A DNA stretch of 8,195 bases, from assembly GCA_002402125.1 (NCBI GenBank), contig NVVG01000042.1, positions 12,546 through 20,740 on the forward strand. Reading direction: 5' to 3'. This stretch comes from Moraxellaceae bacterium (GTDB lineage: Bacteria; Pseudomonadota; Gammaproteobacteria; Pseudomonadales; Ketobacteraceae). The stretch's first letter is position 1. Each line of letters starts with the position of its first letter. Under the pieces are notes generated by a model. That model worked only from the letters and a program-made list of their open reading frames with translations. It searched no databases and was not told the origin of the DNA. This document shows positions 1-5,545 of this stretch, piece after piece. The translations under genes and the position numbers were made by a program.

Positions 1-145
1 TAATAAGTGCTAGTTGAAGGATATTCATCAGCAATTCCTATAAAGCCCGAGCAGTGATAATCACAGTTCTTCCACATTTCATCCTCAATTGGCTCTTACA
101 CTATAAATAGTTGGAAATCACAAATCGACCTAAGAGGAAAACACC

Positions 146-586
146 ATGACCCCAACCGCTAATACCTTACCCGCCAAAACAAACTTCAAAATAGTTGTAG
201 CCTTTTGCTCAATGCTTACCGGTACCGGTGCAATGTTTACCGCAACAACGAGCTACGGTTATCCCGACAATGAACACGCCTCCCAATCACAGATGAAACA
301 TCGAGGGCCGGATTTCGCCAAATTAGCAACTGAGCTAGAATTAACTGGCGAACAATCAGCACAACTTAAAACCACCTTAAAATCTCACCGAAAAGAAAAA
401 AAAGCGGCGCATCAAGCCCTACGACAAAAACACAAAGCGGAACGAAAAGAGATAAGAGCCTCACACAAGCAAGAGCTGGATAGCAAATTAGCCAATTTCC
501 TCACTCAAGAACAAATCATAAAACTTCACGAAACTCGAAAGGAAAACAAACCACACCACTCTCGTAAACACGGCTGTAAACACTAA
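146..586 (+). CDS. Spy/CpxP-like periplasmic LTxxQ protein
   Basis: This 146-residue protein is probably exported and related to the Spy/CpxP family of periplasmic stress chaperones and regulators. Its N-terminus has Lys12 and Lys15 followed by a hydrophobic stretch (about residues 16-34), as in a signal peptide, with cleavage perhaps near residue 38. The mature part has two LTxxQ motifs (LTGEQ at 66-70, LTQEQ at 119-123), the family signature. They flank a very charged Lys/Arg/Glu/His helical segment (about 75-115). The C-terminus is rich in metal-ligand residues (His137, His138, His142, Cys144, His146), unlike classical Spy or CpxP. A good ribosome binding site (AAGAGGA, 132-138) sits seven bases before the ATG. 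A TATAAA at 102-107 could be a -10 box, but no convincing -35 was seen. Bases 1-131 show no other gene. Family membership is fairly secure; a role in envelope stress or metal response is inference. Confidence 0.75.
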   Translation: MTPTANTLPAKTNFKIVVAFCSMLTGTGAMFTATTSYGYPDNEHASQSQMKHRGPDFAKLATELELTGEQSAQLKTTLKSHRKEKKAAHQALRQKHKAERKEIRASHKQELDSKLANFLTQEQIIKLHETRKENKPHHSRKHGCKH

Positions 587-636
587 ATACACATAACATA
601 GATGCCTGAGGGGCCAATGCGAAGTTTACAAAAACC

Positions 637-666
637 TTGCTAATAACACCGCAATGCGAATACAAT
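637..666 (+). promoter_or_regulatory. candidate sigma70 promoter for tRNA-Arg
   Basis: A TTGCTA -35-like box (637-642) and a TACAAT -10 box (661-666) are separated by 18 bases and lie just ahead of the tRNA. The GC-rich stretch directly after the -10 (GGCGCCC, 667-673) resembles the discriminator of stringently controlled stable-RNA promoters. The tRNA then starts about 13 bases after the -10. The assignment rests on sequence resemblance and position only. Confidence 0.55.
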
Positions 667-678
667 GGCGCCCTCTGC

Positions 679-755
679 GGGCTTGTAGCTCAACTGGATA
701 GAGTACCGGCCTTCGAAGCCGTTGGTTGCAGGTTCGAATCCTGCCAGGCCCACCA
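679..755 (+). tRNA. tRNA-Arg (anticodon TCG)
   Basis: The cloverleaf folds by eye. The 7-bp acceptor stem pairs 679-685 with 745-751 and contains one G-T pair. The D stem is 688-691 with 701-704. The anticodon loop CTTCGAA is 711-717, with anticodon TCG at 713-715. The variable loop has five bases. The T stem pairs 728-732 with 740-744 around the loop TTCGAAT. The discriminator base is A752 and CCA is encoded at 753-755. TCG reads CGA (Arg), and C35, G36 and an A discriminator suit arginine identity. The outermost anticodon-stem pair (C706 with T722) is a mismatch; all other stems pair. A run of five T follows the CCA (756-760) and may help end transcription. It stands alone, with no further tRNA genes nearby. 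Confidence 0.93.
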
Positions 756-788
756 TTTTTCCGCAGATTGTGCATGCTTCCTTCTTAT

Positions 789-825
789 CGCAAACTCAGT
801 GCAGACTTAACGCAAACTTAGTGCA
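789..825. repeat. 15-bp direct repeat pair, 22-bp period
   Basis: CGCAAACTCAGTGCA (789-803) recurs as CGCAAACTTAGTGCA (811-825), with one mismatch and seven bases between the copies. It lies in the non-coding stretch between the tRNA and the convergent lipoprotein gene. It may be a local tandem duplication or a pair of protein-binding sites spaced about two helical turns apart; no function can be assigned. Confidence 0.7.
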
Positions 826-867
826 AATAAAAACCAGCACTAAATACTCCTTGGCTATACCTCACCT

Positions 868-902
868 CCTATAGTCACCCCTCTTTACCTATTGTCACCC
901 CT
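868..902. repeat. 15-bp direct repeat pair across lipoprotein stop codon
   Basis: CCTATAGTCACCCCT (868-882) recurs as CCTATTGTCACCCCT (888-902), with one mismatch and a 20-bp period. The second copy contains the minus-strand TGA stop (895-897) of the lipoprotein gene, and the first copy is entirely downstream of that gene. It is most simply a short tandem duplication of the gene's 3' end. Confidence 0.7.
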
Positions 903-1797
903 GTTTTGCCAGCTGATCAAAATCATCGGCATATTCGTTTAACGTCTCAATTATTCGTCGCCGCTGCTTACCAGTAAAACTTTTATCCAGATCAAAGTAT
1001 AACTGGGATAACGATTGCTTATTCTTCTGCATCTTTTCTTCAAACGTTTTAGACCAACCAAAATCAGAAGTCGTTAACAAGCGATGAAAGCGAGCTGAAT
1101 AGGGTTTGAAATCCCCTCTCATCCCTAGCACTTGGGAAAACTCTGCTTGCCAGGCAACGCCAGACTGATAGAACTCCTTTTCTACCGGCTGATATTGCAC
1201 TCCCCACGCAGCAACCTGAGCCTCTTGTTTATCGGTTAGTGATCCCGTCCAACGTTCGATCGCACCAATCACGTCTTCAACTCGCTCCTGTCTTTGCTGT
1301 TGTAACGTAACTTCAACACTTTTTTCTCGTAAACGCTCACTTTCATCATCTAGGGAATGAAGAAGCGCATCTAACTGGGTGTCAGTGGCGTTGGCAAATA
1401 ACGCAATGACGTCAGGTGCCAACCGATCCACTAGCGCCCGAGCAATCTTTTCGGTTTGGCTTCGATACATTGCCACTTCTTGTTCTGTCAGCCCATCACC
1501 CACACCCTTTGCCACATTCCTCAAAAAGCTGGCATATTGTGGCAATTGGCTTCTTCTATGCCAATCAAGGTAGTCCTTAAGTCGTTTATCAAAAAATGCT
1601 CCCTGCTTGCTATCCATCTCCAAATAGTCACTTACATACCAAGGGACCAACCAATCCAACTGGTTATAAGCAAATTTCACGGTACAGCCATTGATCAGCA
1701 ATATCATCGCCACAAAGGCACTAACGTAAAATGTCCGCATTGTCCGCAATGTCCGCATAGTACTGTGGCTTTTTCTTATGAAATGTCGTCTTGCCAT
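895..1797 (-). CDS. DUF6279-like outer-envelope lipoprotein
   Basis: This 300-residue protein looks like a DUF6279 family lipoprotein of unknown function. A hydrophobic segment (about 23-36) ends in a lipobox-like LINGC with the acceptor Cys38. Next comes the typical segment with a YNQLDWLVPWYVSDYLEMD-like start (44-62) and the DYLDWHRRSQLPQYASFL region (75-92). The rest appears entirely alpha-helical and charged. No catalytic motif was seen. The start is uncertain: Met1 puts Cys at 38, an unusually long signal, whereas Met14 or Met20 gives Cys at 25 or 19, more normal for lipoproteins. None has a strong ribosome binding site (AAGG lies 13 bases before Met1). Met14 and Met20 fall inside a 9-bp tandem repeat. 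The gene is divergent from tssA and convergent with the tRNA, so it is probably not part of the secretion system. Confidence 0.78.
   Translation of the reverse strand: MARRHFIRKSHSTMRTLRTMRTFYVSAFVAMILLINGCTVKFAYNQLDWLVPWYVSDYLEMDSKQGAFFDKRLKDYLDWHRRSQLPQYASFLRNVAKGVGDGLTEQEVAMYRSQTEKIARALVDRLAPDVIALFANATDTQLDALLHSLDDESERLREKSVEVTLQQQRQERVEDVIGAIERWTGSLTDKQEAQVAAWGVQYQPVEKEFYQSGVAWQAEFSQVLGMRGDFKPYSARFHRLLTTSDFGWSKTFEEKMQKNKQSLSQLYFDLDKSFTGKQRRRIIETLNEYADDFDQLAKQG
1732..1758 (-). repeat. three tandem 9-bp units in signal-peptide region
   Basis: Three consecutive copies of TGTCCGCAT/A on the plus strand (1732-1740, 1741-1749, 1750-1758) encode MRT-LRT-MRT at residues 14-22 of the lipoprotein. 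Read on the minus strand, each unit begins with ATG, TTG or ATG, so each could serve as an initiation codon. Gain or loss of a unit would keep the frame. Confidence 0.85.
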
Positions 1798-1845
1798 TGC
1801 TATTTAACAACCTTGTCCTGTGTTTAACACCGATAATAGCGAAAA

Positions 1846-1862
1846 TAGCAGGTATCCTGCTA
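1846..1862. repeat. perfect 7-bp inverted repeat in divergent region
   Basis: TAGCAGG and CCTGCTA are separated by TAT. The repeat lies between the two divergent genes, just upstream of the putative tss promoter -35. It could be a dimeric repressor or activator site, or a hairpin in the lipoprotein leader. No T-run follows on either side, so it is not a terminator. Confidence 0.4.
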
Positions 1863-1879
1863 ACACCTGGTTGCTTTTA

Positions 1880-1908
1880 TTTACAGGATTAACGTAATCA
1901 AGTATAAA
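1880..1908 (+). promoter_or_regulatory. candidate sigma70 promoter of the tss operon
   Basis: TTTACA (1880-1885, five of six consensus bases) and TATAAA (1903-1908, five of six) are separated by exactly 17 bases, the optimal spacing. Transcription would begin near 1915 and leave a leader of about 235 bases before the tssA start. This is the best promoter-like match I found upstream of the T6SS genes. Confidence 0.55.
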
Positions 1909-2086
1909 AACAACTATCGATCCATTAGCTTTACCATACTCGAATTTGCTGGCCTTATGCTTTACCACAGCAAAAAAGAACAAGCGTTACAGCGCTTTCA
2001 GCCTGGAATTCGCCCATGTTGACTGCTTTTCAACCAATCCTGTAGTAAAACCCCATTGATACGCAAAAAAAATCTGTAATATTACC

Positions 2087-2114
2087 TTTAGAGAACTAAG
2101 CTTGCAGTTACAAT
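2087..2114 (+). promoter_or_regulatory. weaker tssA-proximal promoter candidate
   Basis: TTTAGA (2087-2092, four of six) and TACAAT (2109-2114, five of six) are 16 bases apart. The -10 lies 35 bases before the tssA ATG. It would give a short leader and is an alternative or addition to the promoter at 1880-1908. Confidence 0.3.
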
Positions 2115-2149
2115 AGCTCCCAACAAACGATAGATAACAAAGGGTTACC

Positions 2150-3286
2150 ATGGCATCTCCGGCAATCATAGACATTGAAAGCTTACTAATTCCGATCTCA
2201 GAGGAAACCCCGGCGGGATCTGACATTCGAGAAGATCGCTCGGCAAACTCCTTGTTCTACCAAATCAAGGACGCCCGAGAGCGCGCCAGAACGGCTGAAC
2301 GTAATGCCATGTTGGAAAATGACGATGCTGCAAACGCGCAGGAGGAGTGGCGTGAAGTACTGAATGTTGCCCCAAAGATACTCACCGAAGTCAGTAAAGA
2401 TATTGAAGTTGCCGCATGGTATATAGAAGCACTGGTAAGAGTGCACGGTTACGCAGGCTTTCGCGATGGTTTGCTGCTGGCGCAAAAACTCGCCGAGAAT
2501 TTTTGGGATAACGTATTTCCGATCCCCGATGAAGACGATGACGAAGATGTGCGCGAAACCCGTTGCGCGTCTTATGCAGGACTCAATGGAGAAGGCCGAG
2601 AAGGCACTATTATCCCTCCCATTCGCAACATTGAAATCACCGAAGACCGTGAAATGGACCCATTGGCCTACTGGCAATACCTGCAGGCCATGGAAATCCA
2701 GAAAGTTGCCGATGAGGAAGTTCGAGAAGAACGTATTGCTGCCGCAGGTATTAGCATTGACCTCTTTCAACGCGCAATGGACAGCTGCAGCGTCGAATTC
2801 TGTCAAAACCTCATAGCCGATATCGAGGGATGCTTAGAAGCATTTCAACAGCTTACAACCACCCTTGATGAAAAAGGTGGTGAATTTTCGCCACCTTCAA
2901 GCAATATTAAAAATATTCTGACGGAAATCCTTGGTGTCATCAAACACCTCACTAAAGACAAACTAGCCCTAGCAGCACCTGCTGAGGGTGAAGAAGGCGA
3001 AGCCGGTAGCGAGGGTGAATCAGCTGCAACCGGTGGCGCAACCCAGGGTGCCGGCGTTGCCGCCGGAGCCATCCAAAACCGTGAAGAGGCTTTCAAACAG
3101 ATATTACGTATCGCCGACTTTTTCATGAAAACCGAACCACACTCTCCCGTGCCCTATGCGCTAGAGAAAGCAGTGCGTTGGGGCCGAATGCCGCTACACT
3201 CATTAATGGGTGAATTATTGACCGATAGCGGCGCTAGAGACACCTATGAGCTAGTCACAGGTGTCAAATTGAACGAAGAAGACTAG
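2150..3286 (+). CDS. tssA: T6SS assembly protein TssA
   Basis: TssA primes and coordinates polymerisation of the T6SS tail tube and sheath, at the baseplate or at the distal end depending on the TssA class. This 378-residue protein has an ImpA_N domain in its first part (about 10-165), including the EETPAGSDIRED segment (18-29) and the AWYIEALVRVHGYAGFRDGL stretch (89-108). A helical middle follows (about 200-272), then a low-complexity Glu/Gly/Ala linker (275-308). The C-terminal helical domain includes EPHSPVPYALEKAVRWGRMPL (329-349), a motif typical of short TssA1-type proteins such as that of Pseudomonas aeruginosa. The start is supported by AAAGGG (2139-2144) five bases before the ATG. 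It is the first gene of the T6SS set and is followed by 168 bases before tssB. No long VasJ-like C-terminal extension is present, so a TssA1-like baseplate-associated role is the likely class; that class is inference. Confidence 0.93.
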   Translation: MASPAIIDIESLLIPISEETPAGSDIREDRSANSLFYQIKDARERARTAERNAMLENDDAANAQEEWREVLNVAPKILTEVSKDIEVAAWYIEALVRVHGYAGFRDGLLLAQKLAENFWDNVFPIPDEDDDEDVRETRCASYAGLNGEGREGTIIPPIRNIEITEDREMDPLAYWQYLQAMEIQKVADEEVREERIAAAGISIDLFQRAMDSCSVEFCQNLIADIEGCLEAFQQLTTTLDEKGGEFSPPSSNIKNILTEILGVIKHLTKDKLALAAPAEGEEGEAGSEGESAATGGATQGAGVAAGAIQNREEAFKQILRIADFFMKTEPHSPVPYALEKAVRWGRMPLHSLMGELLTDSGARDTYELVTGVKLNEED

Positions 3287-3370
3287 ACTGATACACTGCC
3301 TGCAGCAACATAGATCACACGCTTTACAGAAACAGCAGTTATAGTAGTAGGTAAATAGACGTTTTGGCCA

Positions 3371-3399
3371 TTGAGCAATAGCAACACTTGCAACATATT
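3371..3399 (+). promoter_or_regulatory. candidate promoter between tssA and tssB
   Basis: TTGAGC (3371-3376, four of six) and CATATT (3394-3399, four of six) are 17 bases apart in the 168-bp tssA-tssB gap. The gap is unusually long for this cluster and shows no coding sequence or hairpin terminator. A promoter here would allow extra tssBC transcription. The match is modest. Confidence 0.28.
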
Positions 3400-3454
3400 C
3401 AACAACAGCCAATAACATTGACATTCAAACCAGAAGCAAGCCAAAGGAACCATT

Positions 3455-3964
3455 ATGTCCGATAGCATACATGACAAACTAAAAAGGGTACGCAAACCAC
3501 GCGTCCATATTACTTACGATGTTGAAACCAACGGAGCCGTTGAGAAGAAAGAGCTCCCCTTCGTCATGGGTGTAATGGGTGATTATTCTGGTGATAACAC
3601 CGAGAACAAAAAAGCCCTAAGGGATCGTAAATTTGTTCAGATTGACCGTGACAACTTCAACGAAGCCTTGGGCAAGGTAAACCCTAAGCTCAACATGAAA
3701 GTAGAAAATACTTTAAGCGATGACGACAGTGAAATATCTGTTGATCTTGACTTCAAGAACCTTGGCGATTTTGATCCACACCGTATCGTAGAGCAAGTTG
3801 ACCCCTTGAAAAAGTTAATGGAAGCCCGCAACAAACTGCGCGACCTGATGACCAAGGTTGACCGGTCTGATGAATTAGAAAGTATCCTTGAGGATGTATT
3901 ACAAAGTACTGACTCGTTAAATAGTCTTAAGAGTGATCTAGGTGTCGAAGGAGATAGCGAATAA
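3455..3964 (+). CDS. tssB: T6SS sheath small subunit TssB (VipA)
   Basis: TssB pairs with TssC to build the cytoplasmic contractile sheath around the Hcp tube; contraction drives secretion, and ClpV later disassembles the sheath. The 169-residue length is normal for the family. The N-terminal [21 protein letters not shown] segment (8-28), followed by [16 protein letters not shown] (31-46), is the family hallmark. [16 protein letters not shown] (57-72) and the [35 protein letters not shown] region (97-131) also match. The tail is acidic. The start has a good site (AAAGGA, 3443-3448) six bases upstream. The stop overlaps the tssC start by one base (TAATG), so the two proteins are probably translationally coupled, which suits their equal use in the sheath. 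It is the only tssB in the window although two tssC genes follow. Confidence 0.96.
   Translation: MSDSIHDKLKRVRKPRVHITYDVETNGAVEKKELPFVMGVMGDYSGDNTENKKALRDRKFVQIDRDNFNEALGKVNPKLNMKVENTLSDDDSEISVDLDFKNLGDFDPHRIVEQVDPLKKLMEARNKLRDLMTKVDRSDELESILEDVLQSTDSLNSLKSDLGVEGDSE
3948..3953 (+). promoter_or_regulatory. strong ribosome binding site for tssC inside tssB
   Basis: AAGGAG lies in the last codons of tssB, ten bases before the tssC ATG at 3964. It fixes the tssC start. Together with the one-base TAATG overlap it supports both independent loading and coupling of tssC translation. Confidence 0.7.
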
Positions 3965-5454
3965 TGTCTGATACACAAACTGAAGGCCAAGGCGCAGAAG
4001 CCGCAGAAGGCGAAAGCCTGAGTTTATTGGATCAAGCAATTGGTGCAACCAAACAAACCGAGCGTGACGAAACCGAAGACTTGCTGAAAAACCTCACCGA
4101 GCAAGCGATGGTGGGAACCATTGCCTGGGATAAAAACTTATCCGTCACCATGGGTAAAGCCATTGCGGCCATTGATGCACAGATCAGCACGCAGCTTGCC
4201 GCTATCATGCACCATGAGAAATTTCAGAAACTTGAAGGTTCATGGCGCGGTATGAACCACCTGGTAATGAACACTGAAACGGGTTCTGGTTTGAAAATTC
4301 GCATGTTTAATATCACTAAGCGTGAATTATTCAAAGATCTCGACAAAGCGGTTGAGTTTGACCAAAGCCAAATCTTTAAGAAGATTTACGAAAGTGAATT
4401 TGGCACTGCTGGTGGTGAACCTTACGGCGCAATGATTGGTGATTTCCAATTCACTAACCACCCAGAAGATATTGACCTATTAACTAATATGTCTCACGTT
4501 GCTGCTGGCGCATTCTGCCCCTTCATCAGTGCGGCAAGCCCTGAGATGTTTGGTTTTGACGAGTTCACCGAGCTTTCTAAGCCACGTGACCTTGAGAAAA
4601 TCTTTGAATCTCAAGAATACATCAAATGGAGAAGTTTCCGTGATAGCGAAGATTCTCGCTTTGTAACCATGGTTATGCCATCAGTTCTTGCACGTCTTCC
4701 TTACGGGGAAGAAACCAAGCCGGTTGAAGAATTCGGATATGAAGAATTTGAAGTTGGTCCAGACGGTAAGTCTATGCCCGTTGCCCATGACGATTACTGC
4801 TGGATGAACGCAGCTTATGTAATGGGTACCACCATGACAAAATCGTTCGCTGAAACGTCATGGTGTACTGCAATCCGTGGTGCTGAAGGCGGCGGTAAAG
4901 TTGAAGGTCTACCAGCTCACCTATTTACCAGTGATGATGGTGACACTGACCTTAAGTGTCCTACTGAAATCGGCATCACCGATCGTCGTGAAGCAGAATT
5001 GAGTAAGCTAGGTTTCTTACCACTTTGTCACTACAAGAACACTGACTACTCAGTATTCTTTGGTGGTCAAACAGCGCAAAAACCTAAGGTATATGATGAC
5101 CCAGCAGCCACTGCAAATGCATCTATTTCTGCCCGCCTTCCATACATCATGGCGACCTCTCGTATCGCTCACTTCTTGAAAGTGATGGCACGGGATAAAA
5201 TTGGTTCCTTCATGGAAGCAACCGATGCAGAAGATTGGTTAAACCGTTGGATCAACACCTACACCAACAGCAATCCAAACGCCGGCGCGGACATGAAAGC
5301 CCGTTACCCGCTAGCCGAAGCGAAAGTTGAGGTGAAAGAAATCCCAGGTCAGCCTGGTTCGTACAACGCAGTTGCGTGGTTACGTCCTTGGTTACAAATG
5401 GAAGAGCTTAGCGCATCACTTCGTATGGTTGCTAGCATTCCTGGTGGTGGTTGA
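3964..5454 (+). CDS. tssC: T6SS sheath large subunit TssC (VipB)
   Basis: TssC is the main sheath protein and forms the TssB-TssC protomer of the contractile tube. The 496 residues are full length for the EvpB/VC_A0108 family. Conserved segments include [12 protein letters not shown] (86-97), the strongly conserved [17 protein letters not shown] (132-148) and GGEPYG (150-155), [15 protein letters not shown] (219-233), the Cys/Trp region near 279-301, [20 protein letters not shown] (397-416) and the C-terminal [12 protein letters not shown] to SLRMV region (446-489). It starts within the tssB stop codon. Arginine codons are mostly CGT (13 CGT, 4 CGC, 1 CGG, 1 AGA, no AGG or CGA), as expected for a highly expressed gene. 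A strong intrinsic terminator begins 20 bases after the stop. By sequence it is the better candidate for the canonical sheath subunit of the two tssC genes here. Confidence 0.96.
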   Translation: MSDTQTEGQGAEAAEGESLSLLDQAIGATKQTERDETEDLLKNLTEQAMVGTIAWDKNLSVTMGKAIAAIDAQISTQLAAIMHHEKFQKLEGSWRGMNHLVMNTETGSGLKIRMFNITKRELFKDLDKAVEFDQSQIFKKIYESEFGTAGGEPYGAMIGDFQFTNHPEDIDLLTNMSHVAAGAFCPFISAASPEMFGFDEFTELSKPRDLEKIFESQEYIKWRSFRDSEDSRFVTMVMPSVLARLPYGEETKPVEEFGYEEFEVGPDGKSMPVAHDDYCWMNAAYVMGTTMTKSFAETSWCTAIRGAEGGGKVEGLPAHLFTSDDGDTDLKCPTEIGITDRREAELSKLGFLPLCHYKNTDYSVFFGGQTAQKPKVYDDPAATANASISARLPYIMATSRIAHFLKVMARDKIGSFMEATDAEDWLNRWINTYTNSNPNAGADMKARYPLAEAKVEVKEIPGQPGSYNAVAWLRPWLQMEELSASLRMVASIPGGG

Positions 5455-5473
5455 TTTACCCCAGCGATAGATC

Positions 5474-5519
5474 AAAACCCCTTTCAGTGCCGCACTTTCG
5501 CGGCCCTGAAAGGGGTTTT
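5474..5519 (+). terminator. strong intrinsic terminator or attenuator between tssC and tssC2
   Basis: The outer arms AAAACCCCTTTCAG (5474-5487) and CTGAAAGGGGTTTT (5506-5519) pair perfectly over 14 bp. Inside, after one T-C mismatch (5488, 5505), GCCGC (5489-5493) pairs with GCGGC (5500-5504) around the loop ACTTTC (5494-5499). The T-run TTTTCTT follows. The flanking A and T runs make it look bidirectional. It lies 20 bases after the tssC stop and 26 bases before the tssC2 start, in the middle of same-strand T6SS genes. It probably ends a large share of tssB-tssC transcripts, with read-through supplying the downstream genes. Confidence 0.9.
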
Positions 5520-5545
5520 CTTGCCTTTAGTTCGCGGAAAAGTAT

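Larger units (their letters stand above)
1798..2149. other. divergent intergenic region upstream of T6SS genes
   Basis: This region of about 350 bp separates the minus-strand lipoprotein gene from tssA. No credible coding sequence was seen. It contains a 7-bp inverted repeat (1846-1862), a good plus-strand promoter (1880-1908) and a second weaker one (2087-2114). It also contains two copies of GCTTTACCA (1928-1936 and 1959-1967), 31 bp apart. A loose inverted repeat TTTGCTG/CAGCAAA (1945-1951 with 1968-1974) is not followed by a T-run on the plus strand. No clear -24/-12 sigma54 promoter was found. Confidence 0.6.

Noticed and set aside
679..755. tRNA gene as a proven genomic-island boundary
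   Set aside because: There is no integrase, no repeated tRNA 3' end and no insertion-sequence trace within the window.
1456..1827. Plus-strand 123-codon frame antisense to the lipoprotein gene
   Set aside because: It overlaps a better-supported lipoprotein with a lipobox. The translation is rich in Cys and His without any known motif.
1945..1974. TTTGCTG/CAGCAAA hairpin as a terminator
   Set aside because: The loop is 16 bases, the stem is short, and A residues rather than T follow on the plus strand.
1987..2226. Minus-strand 79-codon frame in the tssA leader
   Set aside because: It overlaps the tssA start and promoter region, lacks a ribosome binding site and shows no recognisable domain.
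2198..2806. Minus-strand 202-codon open frame inside tssA
   Set aside because: It lies fully antisense to a clearly recognised TssA and resembles no family I know; it is a shadow of the real gene's codon pattern.
3361..3400. Possible sigma54 -24/-12 promoter upstream of tssB
   Set aside because: TTGGCC and GCAATA are present, but the GG and GC are seven bases apart instead of the required ten.
3418..3423. Perfect TTGACA -35 box just before tssB
   Set aside because: No -10-like sequence lies 16-18 bases downstream, and transcription would begin almost at the tssB start codon.
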